Assembly: GCA_038043465.1 (NCBI GenBank)
Contig: JBBTBX010000017.1
Coordinates: forward strand, 1 to 42,941
Length of the DNA: 42,941 nucleotides
Origin: SXRF01 sp038043465
GTDB lineage: Bacteria > Pseudomonadota > Alphaproteobacteria > Rickettsiales > SXRF01
Reading direction: 5' to 3'
Shown here: piece by piece, positions 23,567-32,581 of the stretch
How positions within the stretch are numbered: the stretch's first letter is position 1
How the letters are laid out: each line of letters begins with the position of its first letter
Notes under the pieces: generated by a model
The model's input: the letters and a program-made list of their open reading frames with translations, nothing else
Database searches by the model: none
What the model was told of the DNA's origin: nothing
Position numbers and translations under genes: made by a program

Positions 23567-25733
23567 AAAACCATCTAAGAAACCGCAAAAAAAACCAACC
23601 AAAAAAGCTGGAAAGAAAACGTCGCGTTCGGCTGGGAATTCCCAGAAATTTTCTGATAAGAAATTCGTAGTTGGTGCGGATAGATTGCCGGAAATTTGTG
23701 TTCTTACAGTAAATGAGCAGACAGAAGATGGGGAGTTGCTCGCGATTCCTCTGGAGTGGAAATCACACAAAAAACCGCCGCATATTTCGGTATTGGAATC
23801 GGGCAGGGGAAAATCTGTAACTATTGGCGACAGGATCCTAGTAAAACTTCGCACTATCCGACCGCATTTTTATCAGGCTTCAGTTATCCGGATTCTGGAG
23901 AATGAAATTTCCCGTCCGGTGGTTGGCGTGTTTGTCCAGACGCTCGAAGGCGGGATAATCGAGCCAATTTCGCGCAAGATGAAAGAAAGTTTTATGGTTT
24001 CTGCCGCTGATACTTCCGGCGCGTTGAATGGCGAGCTGGTAAGCGGGCAGACAATAGTTGGTATCCCGTCGCTGGGTATGGGGTATGCTAAAATTACCGA
24101 GCGTCTGGGAAGAGTTGATTCACCACGTGCCGCAAGCCTCATTGCCTCTGCCATTCATTCCCTGCCTAACGTTTTTTCGCAGGAGGCTCTGGCGGAAGCC
24201 GAAGCTGCACCGCTTCCAATTCTTACCAAAGACCGCGCTGATTTGCGGAATGTTCCACTGGTCACCATTGACGGTGAGGATGCCCGCGATTTTGATGATG
24301 CGGTATTTGCCGAGCCTGATGGCGATGGTTTTCATATTATAGTTGCAATTGCCGAAGTGGCTTTTTATGTGGAAGAGGGCAGTGCGCTCGACAAAACCGC
24401 TTTTGAGCGCGGTAATTCGGTATATTTTCCCGACCGCGTAATACCCATGCTGCCTGAACGACTTTCCAATGGTTTATGCTCACTAGTGCCGAATGAAGAT
24501 AGATATTGCCTGGCAGTTCATATATGGATTGATTCCACAGGCGAAATAAAAAAATATGAATTTGTACGCGGCATCATGCGCTCGGTGGCACGCCTGACTT
24601 ATGAGAGTTTTGAGTCGGGAGTGCTGAGTACTGAGAAAGAAAATAACTCTGGGCTCAACACTCAAATCTCAGCACTTAAATCTGCCTACTCTGCCCTTGC
24701 TTATGAGCGTGACAATCGTGGCGCGCTTGATCTCGATTTGCCAGAATATAAAATTCATTTTGATGCAGCGGGAAATGTTGCAAATATTGCACAAAAAAAA
24801 CGCTTGGAAAGCCATCGCCTCATTGAATGTTTTATGATTGCTGCCAATGTTGCAGCGGCTGATTTTTTGCTCAAACATAAAATGGCGGGAATATACCGTG
24901 TGCATGAAGCTCCATCTGAAGAAAAGCTGGAGGATTTACGCAGTTTGTTGCTTGCATCTGATTATCGCCTGCAAAAAGGCGCGGTGACCGCAAAACATTT
25001 TAACCGTGTGCTGAAAGCATCCGCGCAGGATCCTCGCCGCCCGATGATTCATACTGTCGTTTTACGCTCGCAAATGCAGGCTTTTTATAGCGCAGAAAAT
25101 CTTGGGCATTTTGGTCTTTCATTGCAAAAATATTGCCACTTCACTTCACCTATCCGCCGTTATAGCGACCTTGTGGTGCATCGTTCGATAGTGAAAATAT
25201 TAAATAATGAAAAAAACCATACGCCAAATCTGGCGGATACCGCCCTGCATATTTCGGAAACCGAACGCCGCGCCATGCTTGCCGAGCGCGATGCGGCAGA
25301 TAGATATAAAGTATCTTTCATGTCGCGAAAAATTGGCGAAGTATTTTCGGGTGTGATTGGCGGACTTAATGAATATGGTCTGTTTGTAAGCCTGAATGAC
25401 ACAGGGGTTACAGGCTTTGTGCCAGTACGCAATCTGGGTCGTGATTTTTTTACTTACGACAAGAAAAATTCATGCTTCAGGGGCAGAAGCAGTGGCGCAG
25501 TATTCGCCCTCGGGGCAAATATAACCATTCGTGTGCAGGAAGCAAATGCGCTGACTGGTAGCCTTATTTTTGTTCCCGAAGCAGCACCGATGCAGGGTCT
25601 CCCGCCACTGCGGGAAAAATATAAACATGGCAAAAAATCACCTAAGCACGGCAAAGATGTCGAGAAATATAGAAATAAATCCAATAAAAAACACAATAAA
25701 AAACATGTTGGAAAACCACGCAAAAAACGCTAG
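23553..25733 (+). CDS. rnr: Ribonuclease R
   Basis: A 726-residue exoribonuclease of the RNase II family. The cold-shock regions (about 45-200) lead to the RNB catalytic domain, marked by VTIDGEDARDFDDAVF (near 238-253) with the metal-binding Asp residues, ERGNSVYFPDRVIPMLP, and HFTSPIRRYSDLVVHR (near 530). An S1 domain follows (GVIGGLNEYGLFVSLNDTGVTGFVPV, about 604-630) and a Lys-rich tail. It degrades structured RNA and assists trans-translation. The N-terminus is unusual: after a 30-residue Lys/Ser-rich stretch the cold-shock part begins directly, with no typical winged-helix domain of RNase R. The start codon lies inside the DUF5615 toxin gene. Confidence 0.93.
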   Translation: MSSNKKPSKKPQKKPTKKAGKKTSRSAGNSQKFSDKKFVVGADRLPEICVLTVNEQTEDGELLAIPLEWKSHKKPPHISVLESGRGKSVTIGDRILVKLRTIRPHFYQASVIRILENEISRPVVGVFVQTLEGGIIEPISRKMKESFMVSAADTSGALNGELVSGQTIVGIPSLGMGYAKITERLGRVDSPRAASLIASAIHSLPNVFSQEALAEAEAAPLPILTKDRADLRNVPLVTIDGEDARDFDDAVFAEPDGDGFHIIVAIAEVAFYVEEGSALDKTAFERGNSVYFPDRVIPMLPERLSNGLCSLVPNEDRYCLAVHIWIDSTGEIKKYEFVRGIMRSVARLTYESFESGVLSTEKENNSGLNTQISALKSAYSALAYERDNRGALDLDLPEYKIHFDAAGNVANIAQKKRLESHRLIECFMIAANVAAADFLLKHKMAGIYRVHEAPSEEKLEDLRSLLLASDYRLQKGAVTAKHFNRVLKASAQDPRRPMIHTVVLRSQMQAFYSAENLGHFGLSLQKYCHFTSPIRRYSDLVVHRSIVKILNNEKNHTPNLADTALHISETERRAMLAERDAADRYKVSFMSRKIGEVFSGVIGGLNEYGLFVSLNDTGVTGFVPVRNLGRDFFTYDKKNSCFRGRSSGAVFALGANITIRVQEANALTGSLIFVPEAAPMQGLPPLREKYKHGKKSPKHGKDVEKYRNKSNKKHNKKHVGKPRKKR

Positions 25734-25743
25734 AAGGTTACCC

Positions 25744-26043
25744 ATGAACAAAGCACGCATTTACCAACCCGCTAAAAACGCCATGCAATCTGGCAAGGGA
25801 AAAACGAATATATGGCTTCTGGAATTCGTGCCAGAAACCCCTTATTTTGTTGAAGGTTTAATGGGCTGGAGCGGTATGGATGATACTAAACGTGAATTAT
25901 CACTGCGCTTTGCCAGCAAGGATGCGGCGATTGCCTATGCCACTAAGAAAAATATAGAGTTTGAAGTTATACTCCCTAACAAAGGCAAAGAGCGGCGCAA
26001 GGCTTACGCCGATAATTTCACCTATAACAAAGTGAATGTTTAG
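25744..26043 (+). CDS. NDUFS4-like complex I accessory subunit
   Basis: A 99-residue protein of the 'ETC complex I subunit conserved region' family: ARIYQPAKNAMQSGKGKTNIWLLEF, MGWSGMDDTKRELSLRFASKDAAIAYATKKNIEFEV, and a C-terminal KAYADNFTYNKV. The mitochondrial 18-kDa subunit NDUFS4 descends from it; in alphaproteobacteria it joins the peripheral arm of NADH:ubiquinone oxidoreductase. ATG 25744 lies 10 nt after rnr, and the longer frame from 25570 would overlap rnr, so I reject that start. Length is normal. Confidence 0.93.
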   Translation: MNKARIYQPAKNAMQSGKGKTNIWLLEFVPETPYFVEGLMGWSGMDDTKRELSLRFASKDAAIAYATKKNIEFEVILPNKGKERRKAYADNFTYNKVNV

Positions 26044-26049
26044 TGGCAG

Positions 26050-26469
26050 CTATCTGCTTAATTTTTTTTCATGGGGCGCAAGCATAAATTCATCGATATG
26101 CTTGTCAGCATTAGATAGATCTGTGCCAATTTCTTCCACATGTATGTTCAAAACATGCTTTATTCTTTGTTCAGAAGGCTTTGTAAGTATATCCTGAACT
26201 TCGCTTAATGAGTTTCCGTTATTGAAAGTTGCGAATTGCAATAAATTAGTTAAAAGCTCGTAAATACCTTCTTTATTTCTGCTAAATTTGCTTTTTGTAT
26301 GGATTTTACGGATTTTTTCTAACCATTCATCAGTACCAGTTTTAAAACGTGCAACTGTACTTGCATCAACACACTTATCTTTTGCTGTTTGTATTATTTG
26401 ATCGCGTTTATCAATATAGTCATTCATTTTCTCTATATATTTATCTACGTTTGTTCTTCTTGCGCTCAT
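26050..26469 (-). CDS. Hypothetical helical protein
   Basis: A 139-residue, highly charged, predicted all-helical protein (VDKYIEKMNDYIDKRDQIIQTAKD; then ELLTNLLQFATFNNGNSLSEVQ and NADKHIDEFMLAPHEKKL). No family recognised, no signal peptide or membrane segment. It is convergent with the NDUFS4-like gene (6-nt gap) and divergent from the DUF2610 gene. Codon use looks ordinary, and the open frame and ATG support a real gene. Confidence 0.6.
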   Translation of the reverse strand: MSARRTNVDKYIEKMNDYIDKRDQIIQTAKDKCVDASTVARFKTGTDEWLEKIRKIHTKSKFSRNKEGIYELLTNLLQFATFNNGNSLSEVQDILTKPSEQRIKHVLNIHVEEIGTDLSNADKHIDEFMLAPHEKKLSR

Positions 26470-26638
26470 ACATTAACCCTCTGATAATTAAATATTTATA
26501 TTAAATTAAGCCTATGTTTACCATGGTTTTTCCTGTTTATTTATTACAATTGTGTTAAATTGTGTGTTACGTGCTGGAATTTTTCTAAATTCATGGCATA
26601 ATTAGGGCGTATTATGCATTTTGATAGGCGGGTTCATT

Positions 26639-26923
26639 ATGAAGCGTTTTACTGTTCCTTGTGATTTCAATGGGGTTAAGCACCCTTTCCACGTGTATGT
26701 TGGCGAACCGCACTCGCAGCGTCACCCTTTGCAGCATCAGGCGTGGTGGCTGTCCACCATCCGCGGTGGAACTATACCGCAGGAAGTTATGGATAGTTTT
26801 GAACGTCTGCATAAAATTGCCTTGGAAAATGATGTGTCGTTTGAAGATTTATGTGTGTATGCAATGGGTACGGCGGCAGCTGAAGAGAGTGCCGCGCAAG
26901 TGCCAGCCGAGCAGGCGAAATAA
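26639..26923 (+). CDS. DUF2610 protein
   Basis: A 94-residue protein matching DUF2610: KRFTVPCDFNGVKHPFHVYVGEPHSQRHPLQHQAWWLSTIRGGTIPQEVMDSFERL. The family is known chiefly from Rickettsiales and related alphaproteobacteria and has no known function; the sequence after residue 45 looks like a small helix-turn-helix or RHH-like bundle (ALENDVSFEDLCVYAMGTA). I pick ATG 26639 over a TTG 18 nt upstream. It is followed after 10 nt by a long helical gene on the same strand, so the pair is likely an operon. Confidence 0.8.
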   Translation: MKRFTVPCDFNGVKHPFHVYVGEPHSQRHPLQHQAWWLSTIRGGTIPQEVMDSFERLHKIALENDVSFEDLCVYAMGTAAAEESAAQVPAEQAK

Positions 26924-26933
26924 CTTATAATAT

Positions 26934-28430
26934 ATGGATGATGTAATCAGCAAACTACACAATTCCTCCAATTCCTTGTTGGATATTGCCTATGGTTTGC
27001 AGTCGCCTGAGACACTGCCTGTCCTTGCCACTGCCGATAGCTCTATTGAGGTGGCGCGTAAAACCCTGCGTTTTCTGCGTAACCTGCATGATATAGCGCA
27101 GGATATGGAAGATTGGATGTATATAGGAGAGTTGCCACAGCAGCAGACCAAGGCTGATTATCTGCATAATTTGATTTCCATTTATGCGGCGCAGGTGAAA
27201 ATAGCCCAGCTCAGCAATCCTGATTTGCTTACTCATTTTACTATAGACCACGCCAACCACGCTGCAGGTAGTATTGCTCTTTCCATTGCCATGCATACGT
27301 TGGAAAACCTGCCGGATGGCGATCCGCTTATCACACCATTAGAGAAAAAATTAGATGGTGTTCTGCCGGAGTGGGAAAACAGGCAGTCGCAAAGTGTTGA
27401 GAAGCTTATTGATGCAATAGAAAGTGGTCTTACCCATCTGGCAAACAAGCCTATAGGTGATCGCTCGCCGGTTGATAGACTTCTGGAAGTAAGTGCTAAT
27501 TTGCAGGAGGCGGTGCGCCAGCTTTATTCAATTGATGAGATGGAAGAGGAGGCGCGTGAGGAATCAGTTGAACTGGCAAGAGAGATACTAAGGAAGTTGA
27601 AAAACCTCTCTTTCAGTGACAAGCCGATAGAAGAATCCATTGATACCGGCAGACCTAACGAGAAATTAGCCTTATCCCAGAGAATTTCTGAAATGGTTGA
27701 TATGTATAAGAATCTACTGTTTGACGCGATGCGGGTAAACCCGGAAATAATCAATGATCCAAGGGTGAAAAACGCAAATGATGCTGCAGGCTGGTGTTCA
27801 AATGGTGTTGCGCTGATGGCGGCAAAAGAGATTCCGAGTAATTCTACGGCGATTAACCAGATTTCAGTTGATATTGCCGAGATGCAGGCTGTTGGCAAAA
27901 ATATGAAAGGTCTTGCCATTAATCACCTCATGCACAAGATGGAAGATGGGTTGGAACATGCGGCAGAACATCTGAATTCTCATGAAAAAAACGAACATAA
28001 GGAGAATGCGGAAGCGCAGGCTGAGGCACTTGCCGAAAGGCTTCGTCGCCAACGCCACCGCCGTCAGCAGCAAAAAGCTGCAAGGGCTGCTAGTGGTGGC
28101 TCGTCCTCTAATGTGAATAGAGGTAATCTGGCAAGGCAGCATGAACAGGTAAAGTCTATCATGCGCGATGAGGCTGGGGTTAGTGTCGGGCTTAATAAAA
28201 TGGATATTGCCGCCGTGCGTCAGGCTGGAAATTCATTACGCAAGAGCAATAAACAGGCACGGGAAATGGTTTCATTAAACACCAAGCTGGATAAGGATAC
28301 TGGGGTTATAACGCCGGTTACCACTGTTTCAGCAAATAGCAAAATTGCGCCTGATGATAGAGGATTTGCAACCCGCGAGCGCGACCCGCTGAATCCTAAT
28401 AATCCGCGCAATAGACCGCGGATAGGGTAA
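26934..28430 (+). CDS. Long helical hypothetical protein
   Basis: A 498-residue soluble protein, mainly alpha-helical, with two similar-looking halves built from phrases such as DHANHAAGSIALSIAMHTLENLPDGD (about 103-128) and ANDAAGWCSNGVALMAAKEIPSN (about 280-305), suggesting an internal duplication. From about 350 it becomes a charged coiled coil (EAQAEALAERLRRQRHRRQQQK) and ends in a disordered Asn/Pro/Arg tail (RDPLNPNNPRNRPRIG). No signal peptide. No family recognised. Operon-linked to DUF2610. Confidence 0.65.
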   Translation: MDDVISKLHNSSNSLLDIAYGLQSPETLPVLATADSSIEVARKTLRFLRNLHDIAQDMEDWMYIGELPQQQTKADYLHNLISIYAAQVKIAQLSNPDLLTHFTIDHANHAAGSIALSIAMHTLENLPDGDPLITPLEKKLDGVLPEWENRQSQSVEKLIDAIESGLTHLANKPIGDRSPVDRLLEVSANLQEAVRQLYSIDEMEEEAREESVELAREILRKLKNLSFSDKPIEESIDTGRPNEKLALSQRISEMVDMYKNLLFDAMRVNPEIINDPRVKNANDAAGWCSNGVALMAAKEIPSNSTAINQISVDIAEMQAVGKNMKGLAINHLMHKMEDGLEHAAEHLNSHEKNEHKENAEAQAEALAERLRRQRHRRQQQKAARAASGGSSSNVNRGNLARQHEQVKSIMRDEAGVSVGLNKMDIAAVRQAGNSLRKSNKQAREMVSLNTKLDKDTGVITPVTTVSANSKIAPDDRGFATRERDPLNPNNPRNRPRIG

Positions 28431-28449
28431 GGGATTAGCCTTTTTACGT

Positions 28450-29310
28450 TTATAATGACAAGAGTTGTTTAATTTTATCTAATCCCAATTCAGTTATAGA
28501 GAAATTTCTCATTGTTTCGGAAATTTTTCCAGCCGCTTTAACAATTTCAGAGTCTATAGGCACTTCAATCATCCAGCCCAGCTTTTGCATTTCCGACCAT
28601 AAAAAATAATTAGCACTATCTTTGATTGTTGAAAATATACTAGGTGGTTGAGAAGGTGAGTAAGCTTTATAAAAGGCTACAAGAATGTAGTGATCAGAAG
28701 CACTTATATTGCTAAATAAGTGTAGAAAATTTGGGGATTTATTCAGTATTTCAGCAACAAATATGGCTTCAGTATCACCTTGTTGTGCGGCAGATAAGTA
28801 CCATTTGATAGCTTGACTGATATCTTGTGGTGTTCCCTGCCCATTTAAATACATTGAAGCGAGAATTGATTGTGAAGTTCCTCTCCCATGATTGGCAGCT
28901 TTAGATATCCATTTGAAAGCTTCCTTATAATCTTGCGGTATACCTAAACCATGTAGGTATATAAGCCCTAAGTTATTTTGCGCAAAATCATATTCTTGTT
29001 CAGCTGCTTTTAAATACCATTCCAATGCTTTTTGGGAGTTTTTAGCACCAGAGCGGAATTCTTCAGCAAGAAAGTATTGAGATGGTGCATATCCTTGCTC
29101 TGCAGATTTGCGGATAAGAGTACCAGCTTGCTTATAATCTTGTGCTACCCCATCACCGGCAGCATACATAAATCCCAAGCAAAACGAAGCTTCTGCATCG
29201 CCTTTATCAGAAAATAGCCAAAAAATGCTTAGGGCAAGTTCATAGTTGCCATTTTGCATTGCTGAATAAGCCTCTTGTAAATGTTCGGCAGCTTTATTTT
29301 CGTATACCAT
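28450..29310 (-). CDS. Sel1-repeat (TPR-like) protein
   Basis: A 286-residue protein with about four Sel1-like repeats between residues 38 and 185: ASFCLGFMYAAGDGVAQDYKQAG, YAPSQYFLAEEF, ALEWYLKAAEQEYDFAQNNLGLIYLHGLGIPQDYKEAFKWISKAANHG, and SILASMYLNGQGTPQDISQAIKWYLSAAQQG. Such repeats mediate protein-protein contacts. The C-terminal 100 residues are not repeats (DHYILVAFYKAYSPSQPP). No signal peptide. ATG 29310 is preferred to a TTG 6 nt upstream. It follows ettA immediately on the same strand. Confidence 0.85.
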   Translation of the reverse strand: MVYENKAAEHLQEAYSAMQNGNYELALSIFWLFSDKGDAEASFCLGFMYAAGDGVAQDYKQAGTLIRKSAEQGYAPSQYFLAEEFRSGAKNSQKALEWYLKAAEQEYDFAQNNLGLIYLHGLGIPQDYKEAFKWISKAANHGRGTSQSILASMYLNGQGTPQDISQAIKWYLSAAQQGDTEAIFVAEILNKSPNFLHLFSNISASDHYILVAFYKAYSPSQPPSIFSTIKDSANYFLWSEMQKLGWMIEVPIDSEIVKAAGKISETMRNFSITELGLDKIKQLLSL

Positions 29311-29316
29311 AATCAA

Positions 29317-30999
29317 CTACGCCCTTCTCAGTGGCCTATACTTAATCTTTGTCGGAGTCAGCACATCAACACCGAGGCGGCGTTTCAGGTCAGCTTCATA
29401 GGCTTCATAGTTTCCTTCAAACCATTCCACATGGCTGTCGCCTTCGAAAGCTAGGATATGGGTGGCGATGCGGTCTAAGAACCAGCGATCATGCGAAATA
29501 ACCACCGCGCATCCGGCAAAATCCAGCAGTGCATCTTCGAGTGCGCGCAGAGTTTCCACATCCAGATCATTGGTTGGTTCATCGAGCAGCAGCACGTTAT
29601 GCTCAGCTTTGAGCATTTTTGCGAGGTGAACACGGTTGCGCTCTCCGCCTGATAATGTTCCGACTTTTTTCTGTTGGTCTGAGCCTTTAAAATTAAAGCT
29701 GGAGCAATATGCCCGCGATTTCACCAGCTTTTTGCCGAGCATGATTTCTTCGTCACCGCCAGAAATTTCTTCCCACACGGTTTTTTTATCGGATAGTGTA
29801 TCACGCGATTGATCAACATAACCAAGCTTTACCGAATCGCCAACCGTGAATGTTCCTGAATCAGCTTTTTCCTTACCGGTTATCATTTTGAACAAAGTGG
29901 TTTTACCCGCGCCGTTTGGCCCGATAATCCCGACAATTCCACCAGCGGGCAGGTCAAACGATAAATCATCAATAAGTAGTCTGTCGCCAAAGCCTTTGCC
30001 GACCTTCTCAGCTTTGATAACCAGATTGCCAAGGCGTGGGCCATTAGGAATAACAATCTGCGCGATGCCAACTTGCGCTTTATTCTCCTGCGCCAGCAAG
30101 GTTTCATAAGCAGCGATACGAGCTTTGCTTTTCGCCTGACGCGCTTTAACGCCCTGACGAATCCACTCCAACTCGGTAGCCAGCTGTTTCTGGCGGGAAT
30201 TTTCTTCGCTCTTCTCCTGAGATAAACGCTTCTGTTTTTGCTCCAGATACGCCGAATAATTACCCTCATATGGAATGCCAGTGCCGCGGTCAAGTTCCAG
30301 AATCCAGCTCGTTACATTATCAAGGAAATAGCGATCATGGGTTACCATCATCACCGTGCCTTTATATTCTTTGAGGTAATGCTCCAGCCACGCCACCGAT
30401 TCCGCGTCAAGATGGTTGGTTGGTTCGTCAAGCAACAATAAATCAGGCTTTTCCAGCAATAATTTGCAAAGTGCAACGCGTCTTTTTTCACCACCAGAAA
30501 TTTTAGTAACATCAGCATCTTTCGGCGGGCAGCGCAGCGCGTCCATAGCGATTTCAATATCGCGTTCTATATCCCAGCCACCAGTAGCTTCAATTTTTTC
30601 CTGCAGTTCGCCTTGCTCTTCAATCAGTTTCATCATTTCGTCATCATCGGTCACTTCACCGAGTTTATTGGAAACTTCATTAAAGCGGTCAAGCAGAGCT
30701 TTTTGTTCGCCCAGTGCTTCGATGATATTGCCCATCACATCTTTGGATTCATCAAGTTGCGGTTCCTGTGGGAGAAAACCAACACGCGCGCCTTCAGCCG
30801 CCCATGCTTCACCGTTATAATCCTTATCCAGCCCCGCCATGATTTTAAGCAAGGTCGATTTACCCGAGCCATTCGGCCCCAAAACCCCGATTTTTACACC
30901 TGGCAGGAATGACAGGTAAATACCTTTAAGCACTTCCTTACCACCCGCATATTTCTTGGAAAGGTCTTTCATTACATAAACATATTGATAAGCAGCCAT
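29317..30999 (-). CDS. ettA: Energy-dependent translational throttle protein EttA (ABC-F)
   Basis: A 560-residue ABC-F protein with two ATP-binding domains: Walker A GPNGSGKSTLLKIMAG (about 39-54) and GPNGAGKTTLFKMITG (near 355-370), signatures SGGEKRRVALCKLLLEKPDLLLLDEPTNHLDAESVAWLEHYL and SGGERNRVHLAKML, and the charged linker between (LEQKQKRLSQEKSEENSRQKQ), the P-site interaction motif. It binds the ribosomal E site and gates the first elongation cycle by energy state. Length matches E. coli EttA (555). Upstream 31000-31324 holds only AT-rich promoter DNA. Confidence 0.96.
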   Translation of the reverse strand: MAAYQYVYVMKDLSKKYAGGKEVLKGIYLSFLPGVKIGVLGPNGSGKSTLLKIMAGLDKDYNGEAWAAEGARVGFLPQEPQLDESKDVMGNIIEALGEQKALLDRFNEVSNKLGEVTDDDEMMKLIEEQGELQEKIEATGGWDIERDIEIAMDALRCPPKDADVTKISGGEKRRVALCKLLLEKPDLLLLDEPTNHLDAESVAWLEHYLKEYKGTVMMVTHDRYFLDNVTSWILELDRGTGIPYEGNYSAYLEQKQKRLSQEKSEENSRQKQLATELEWIRQGVKARQAKSKARIAAYETLLAQENKAQVGIAQIVIPNGPRLGNLVIKAEKVGKGFGDRLLIDDLSFDLPAGGIVGIIGPNGAGKTTLFKMITGKEKADSGTFTVGDSVKLGYVDQSRDTLSDKKTVWEEISGGDEEIMLGKKLVKSRAYCSSFNFKGSDQQKKVGTLSGGERNRVHLAKMLKAEHNVLLLDEPTNDLDVETLRALEDALLDFAGCAVVISHDRWFLDRIATHILAFEGDSHVEWFEGNYEAYEADLKRRLGVDVLTPTKIKYRPLRRA

Positions 31000-31324
31000 G
31001 GTTTCTTCCTTTTGAGTTTTAATTTATAGATTTCTTAGCTGATTAAATTGATTATTAGAAGATAAAACTGATTTCAATCGTTAGTGCTTGAGAAAAAATT
31101 GCAAATTTCACTAATGTATTGATATATAATATTATTTATCTTTTCATATTTGTTACAAATGCTATTTTATCGTAGAAATGTAACAATAACTTAACAATAG
31201 AAAGCAAAAGAGTATGCTAAACTTACCATCAAGTGAGTGGCCGTTTTAGCTATGTTATAAAGGCATGGCTAGGTTGCAGTGTTGGTAATTGTAAACTTTA
31301 AAAACATATATAAGACATTTGGGA
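31000..31324. promoter_or_regulatory. AT-rich divergent intergenic region
   Basis: About 325 nt without a gene between divergent ettA and the 419-residue unknown gene. It is very AT-rich, with repeated TTAACAATA-type text near 31190-31200, and must hold both promoters. I found no operator, hairpin with T-run, or RNA gene that I can support. Confidence 0.4.
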
Positions 31325-32581
31325 ATGACTGAGAATACCAACATAGCACCAGCGCAGAATATCGCACCAGCCGAGCGGCCAGAGCTTAAATCTGACCAAA
31401 CCTGGTATAACTCCACTGTTACCCAATTACTTGCTCCGCTGGTGGGGATGCGTTATATCTGGTTAGCTCTTGAAGAAATAAATCCGCTTAATTTCTGGGG
31501 TAAAGATAAGCCGGAGATTGACAGAGATAAAAAGGGTAACCCAAAAATCAAAAATGGCAGGGCTATTACTACAGAAGGAAAATACATTACTTCTGATGGT
31601 AGACCTTGGAAAGAAGACAGTTTCAGACGCTATGCATCGCGTAACTCACCTGCTTTAGGCATTGGTGCCGGAGTGCTTCTGCTTGTTGGTATGTACAGCA
31701 AGAATACCTTGAGTGATATAAAATCAATTTATGCCGAAGCAGTTGGCTATGAGCTGGGGAAAAACAGCAAGGATGTAACTATTGATGATGTTTTTAGAAA
31801 AAGCAAGAATGAGGCTATAGAAGTAACTTGCCGAGCTTATCTTGCGCGGACGGCAGCCCGTATGCTCGCTGCTATGTCTTTTTTCGTTCCGTGGGAGAAA
31901 TTCAGAGCTAAGCCTTTTCGTGCTGTCCAACCTAAATATGACGTAAACGCTGATGCTGGGGTAGGCGCGATTGGCGCGCTTATATATTGGGAAGGATTTG
32001 TACGTAAGCCTTCATTCTTTGATGTTGAGCAAAAGCTGGTAAGCACCAAAATCAATCATAAGGACATAGATCCATATACAGCGTTTCAGCCACAAGATAT
32101 TCAAGCACTGATAAATTTACAAAGAAAGCATATGGATAAGCGTTACAAGGCTCCTCTTGTTGCCTCAGCGGAAGGTCAGAATGACGTGAAACTTGCAACC
32201 AGAGTAGCTGAACTACTCAACATTGCTTATGACAATAAACCCGACATAACTTCTGATAAATTTACAATCGGTAAGCTTAACTATCTCATCGGCTTTAAAC
32301 TCCTCGATAAATTTCCCGAAAGCCTTGCTTATGTCGAACTTGCCAATAAATTCGTAGATATGAATGAAGTAAAGCAAGCTGCATCTGCTATTAAAGCTGG
32401 AGAGAATGTAGATGGTGTATTTGCCAGATTTGGTGTGGATATGCAGAAATTAGCTGCCAAAGCTGAACAGCAAACTCCAGCTCCAGCTACTGAATCAAAA
32501 AAATTCACGCAAGATATTGAACCAAAAACACTGATGGATTTTGCTGCGAAATCAGCAGAACCAAATATTAAATCTATATGA
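31325..32581 (+). CDS. Hypothetical protein with central membrane segment
   Basis: A 418-residue protein with no family I recognise. N-terminal 100 residues are polar (NIAPAQNIAPAERPELK, then an amphipathic stretch with NPLNFWGKDKPEIDRDKKGN). Two hydrophobic segments lie near 110-125 (ALGIGAGVLLLVGMYS) and 205-220 (GVGAIGALIYWEGF). The C-terminal half is helical, ending in a Pro/Ala/Thr-rich tail (KAEQQTPAPATESKKF). I prefer ATG 31325 to TTG 31319. Style and composition resemble the large gene at 35301-37559. It overlaps the start of the next gene by 4 nt. Confidence 0.65.
   Translation: MTENTNIAPAQNIAPAERPELKSDQTWYNSTVTQLLAPLVGMRYIWLALEEINPLNFWGKDKPEIDRDKKGNPKIKNGRAITTEGKYITSDGRPWKEDSFRRYASRNSPALGIGAGVLLLVGMYSKNTLSDIKSIYAEAVGYELGKNSKDVTIDDVFRKSKNEAIEVTCRAYLARTAARMLAAMSFFVPWEKFRAKPFRAVQPKYDVNADAGVGAIGALIYWEGFVRKPSFFDVEQKLVSTKINHKDIDPYTAFQPQDIQALINLQRKHMDKRYKAPLVASAEGQNDVKLATRVAELLNIAYDNKPDITSDKFTIGKLNYLIGFKLLDKFPESLAYVELANKFVDMNEVKQAASAIKAGENVDGVFARFGVDMQKLAAKAEQQTPAPATESKKFTQDIEPKTLMDFAAKSAEPNIKSI

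Noticed and set aside
24600..24700. Palindromic element inserted in rnr
   Set aside because: The protein length between LTYE and ALDLDLPE matches typical RNase R, so there is no clear insertion; kept only as a sequence similarity.
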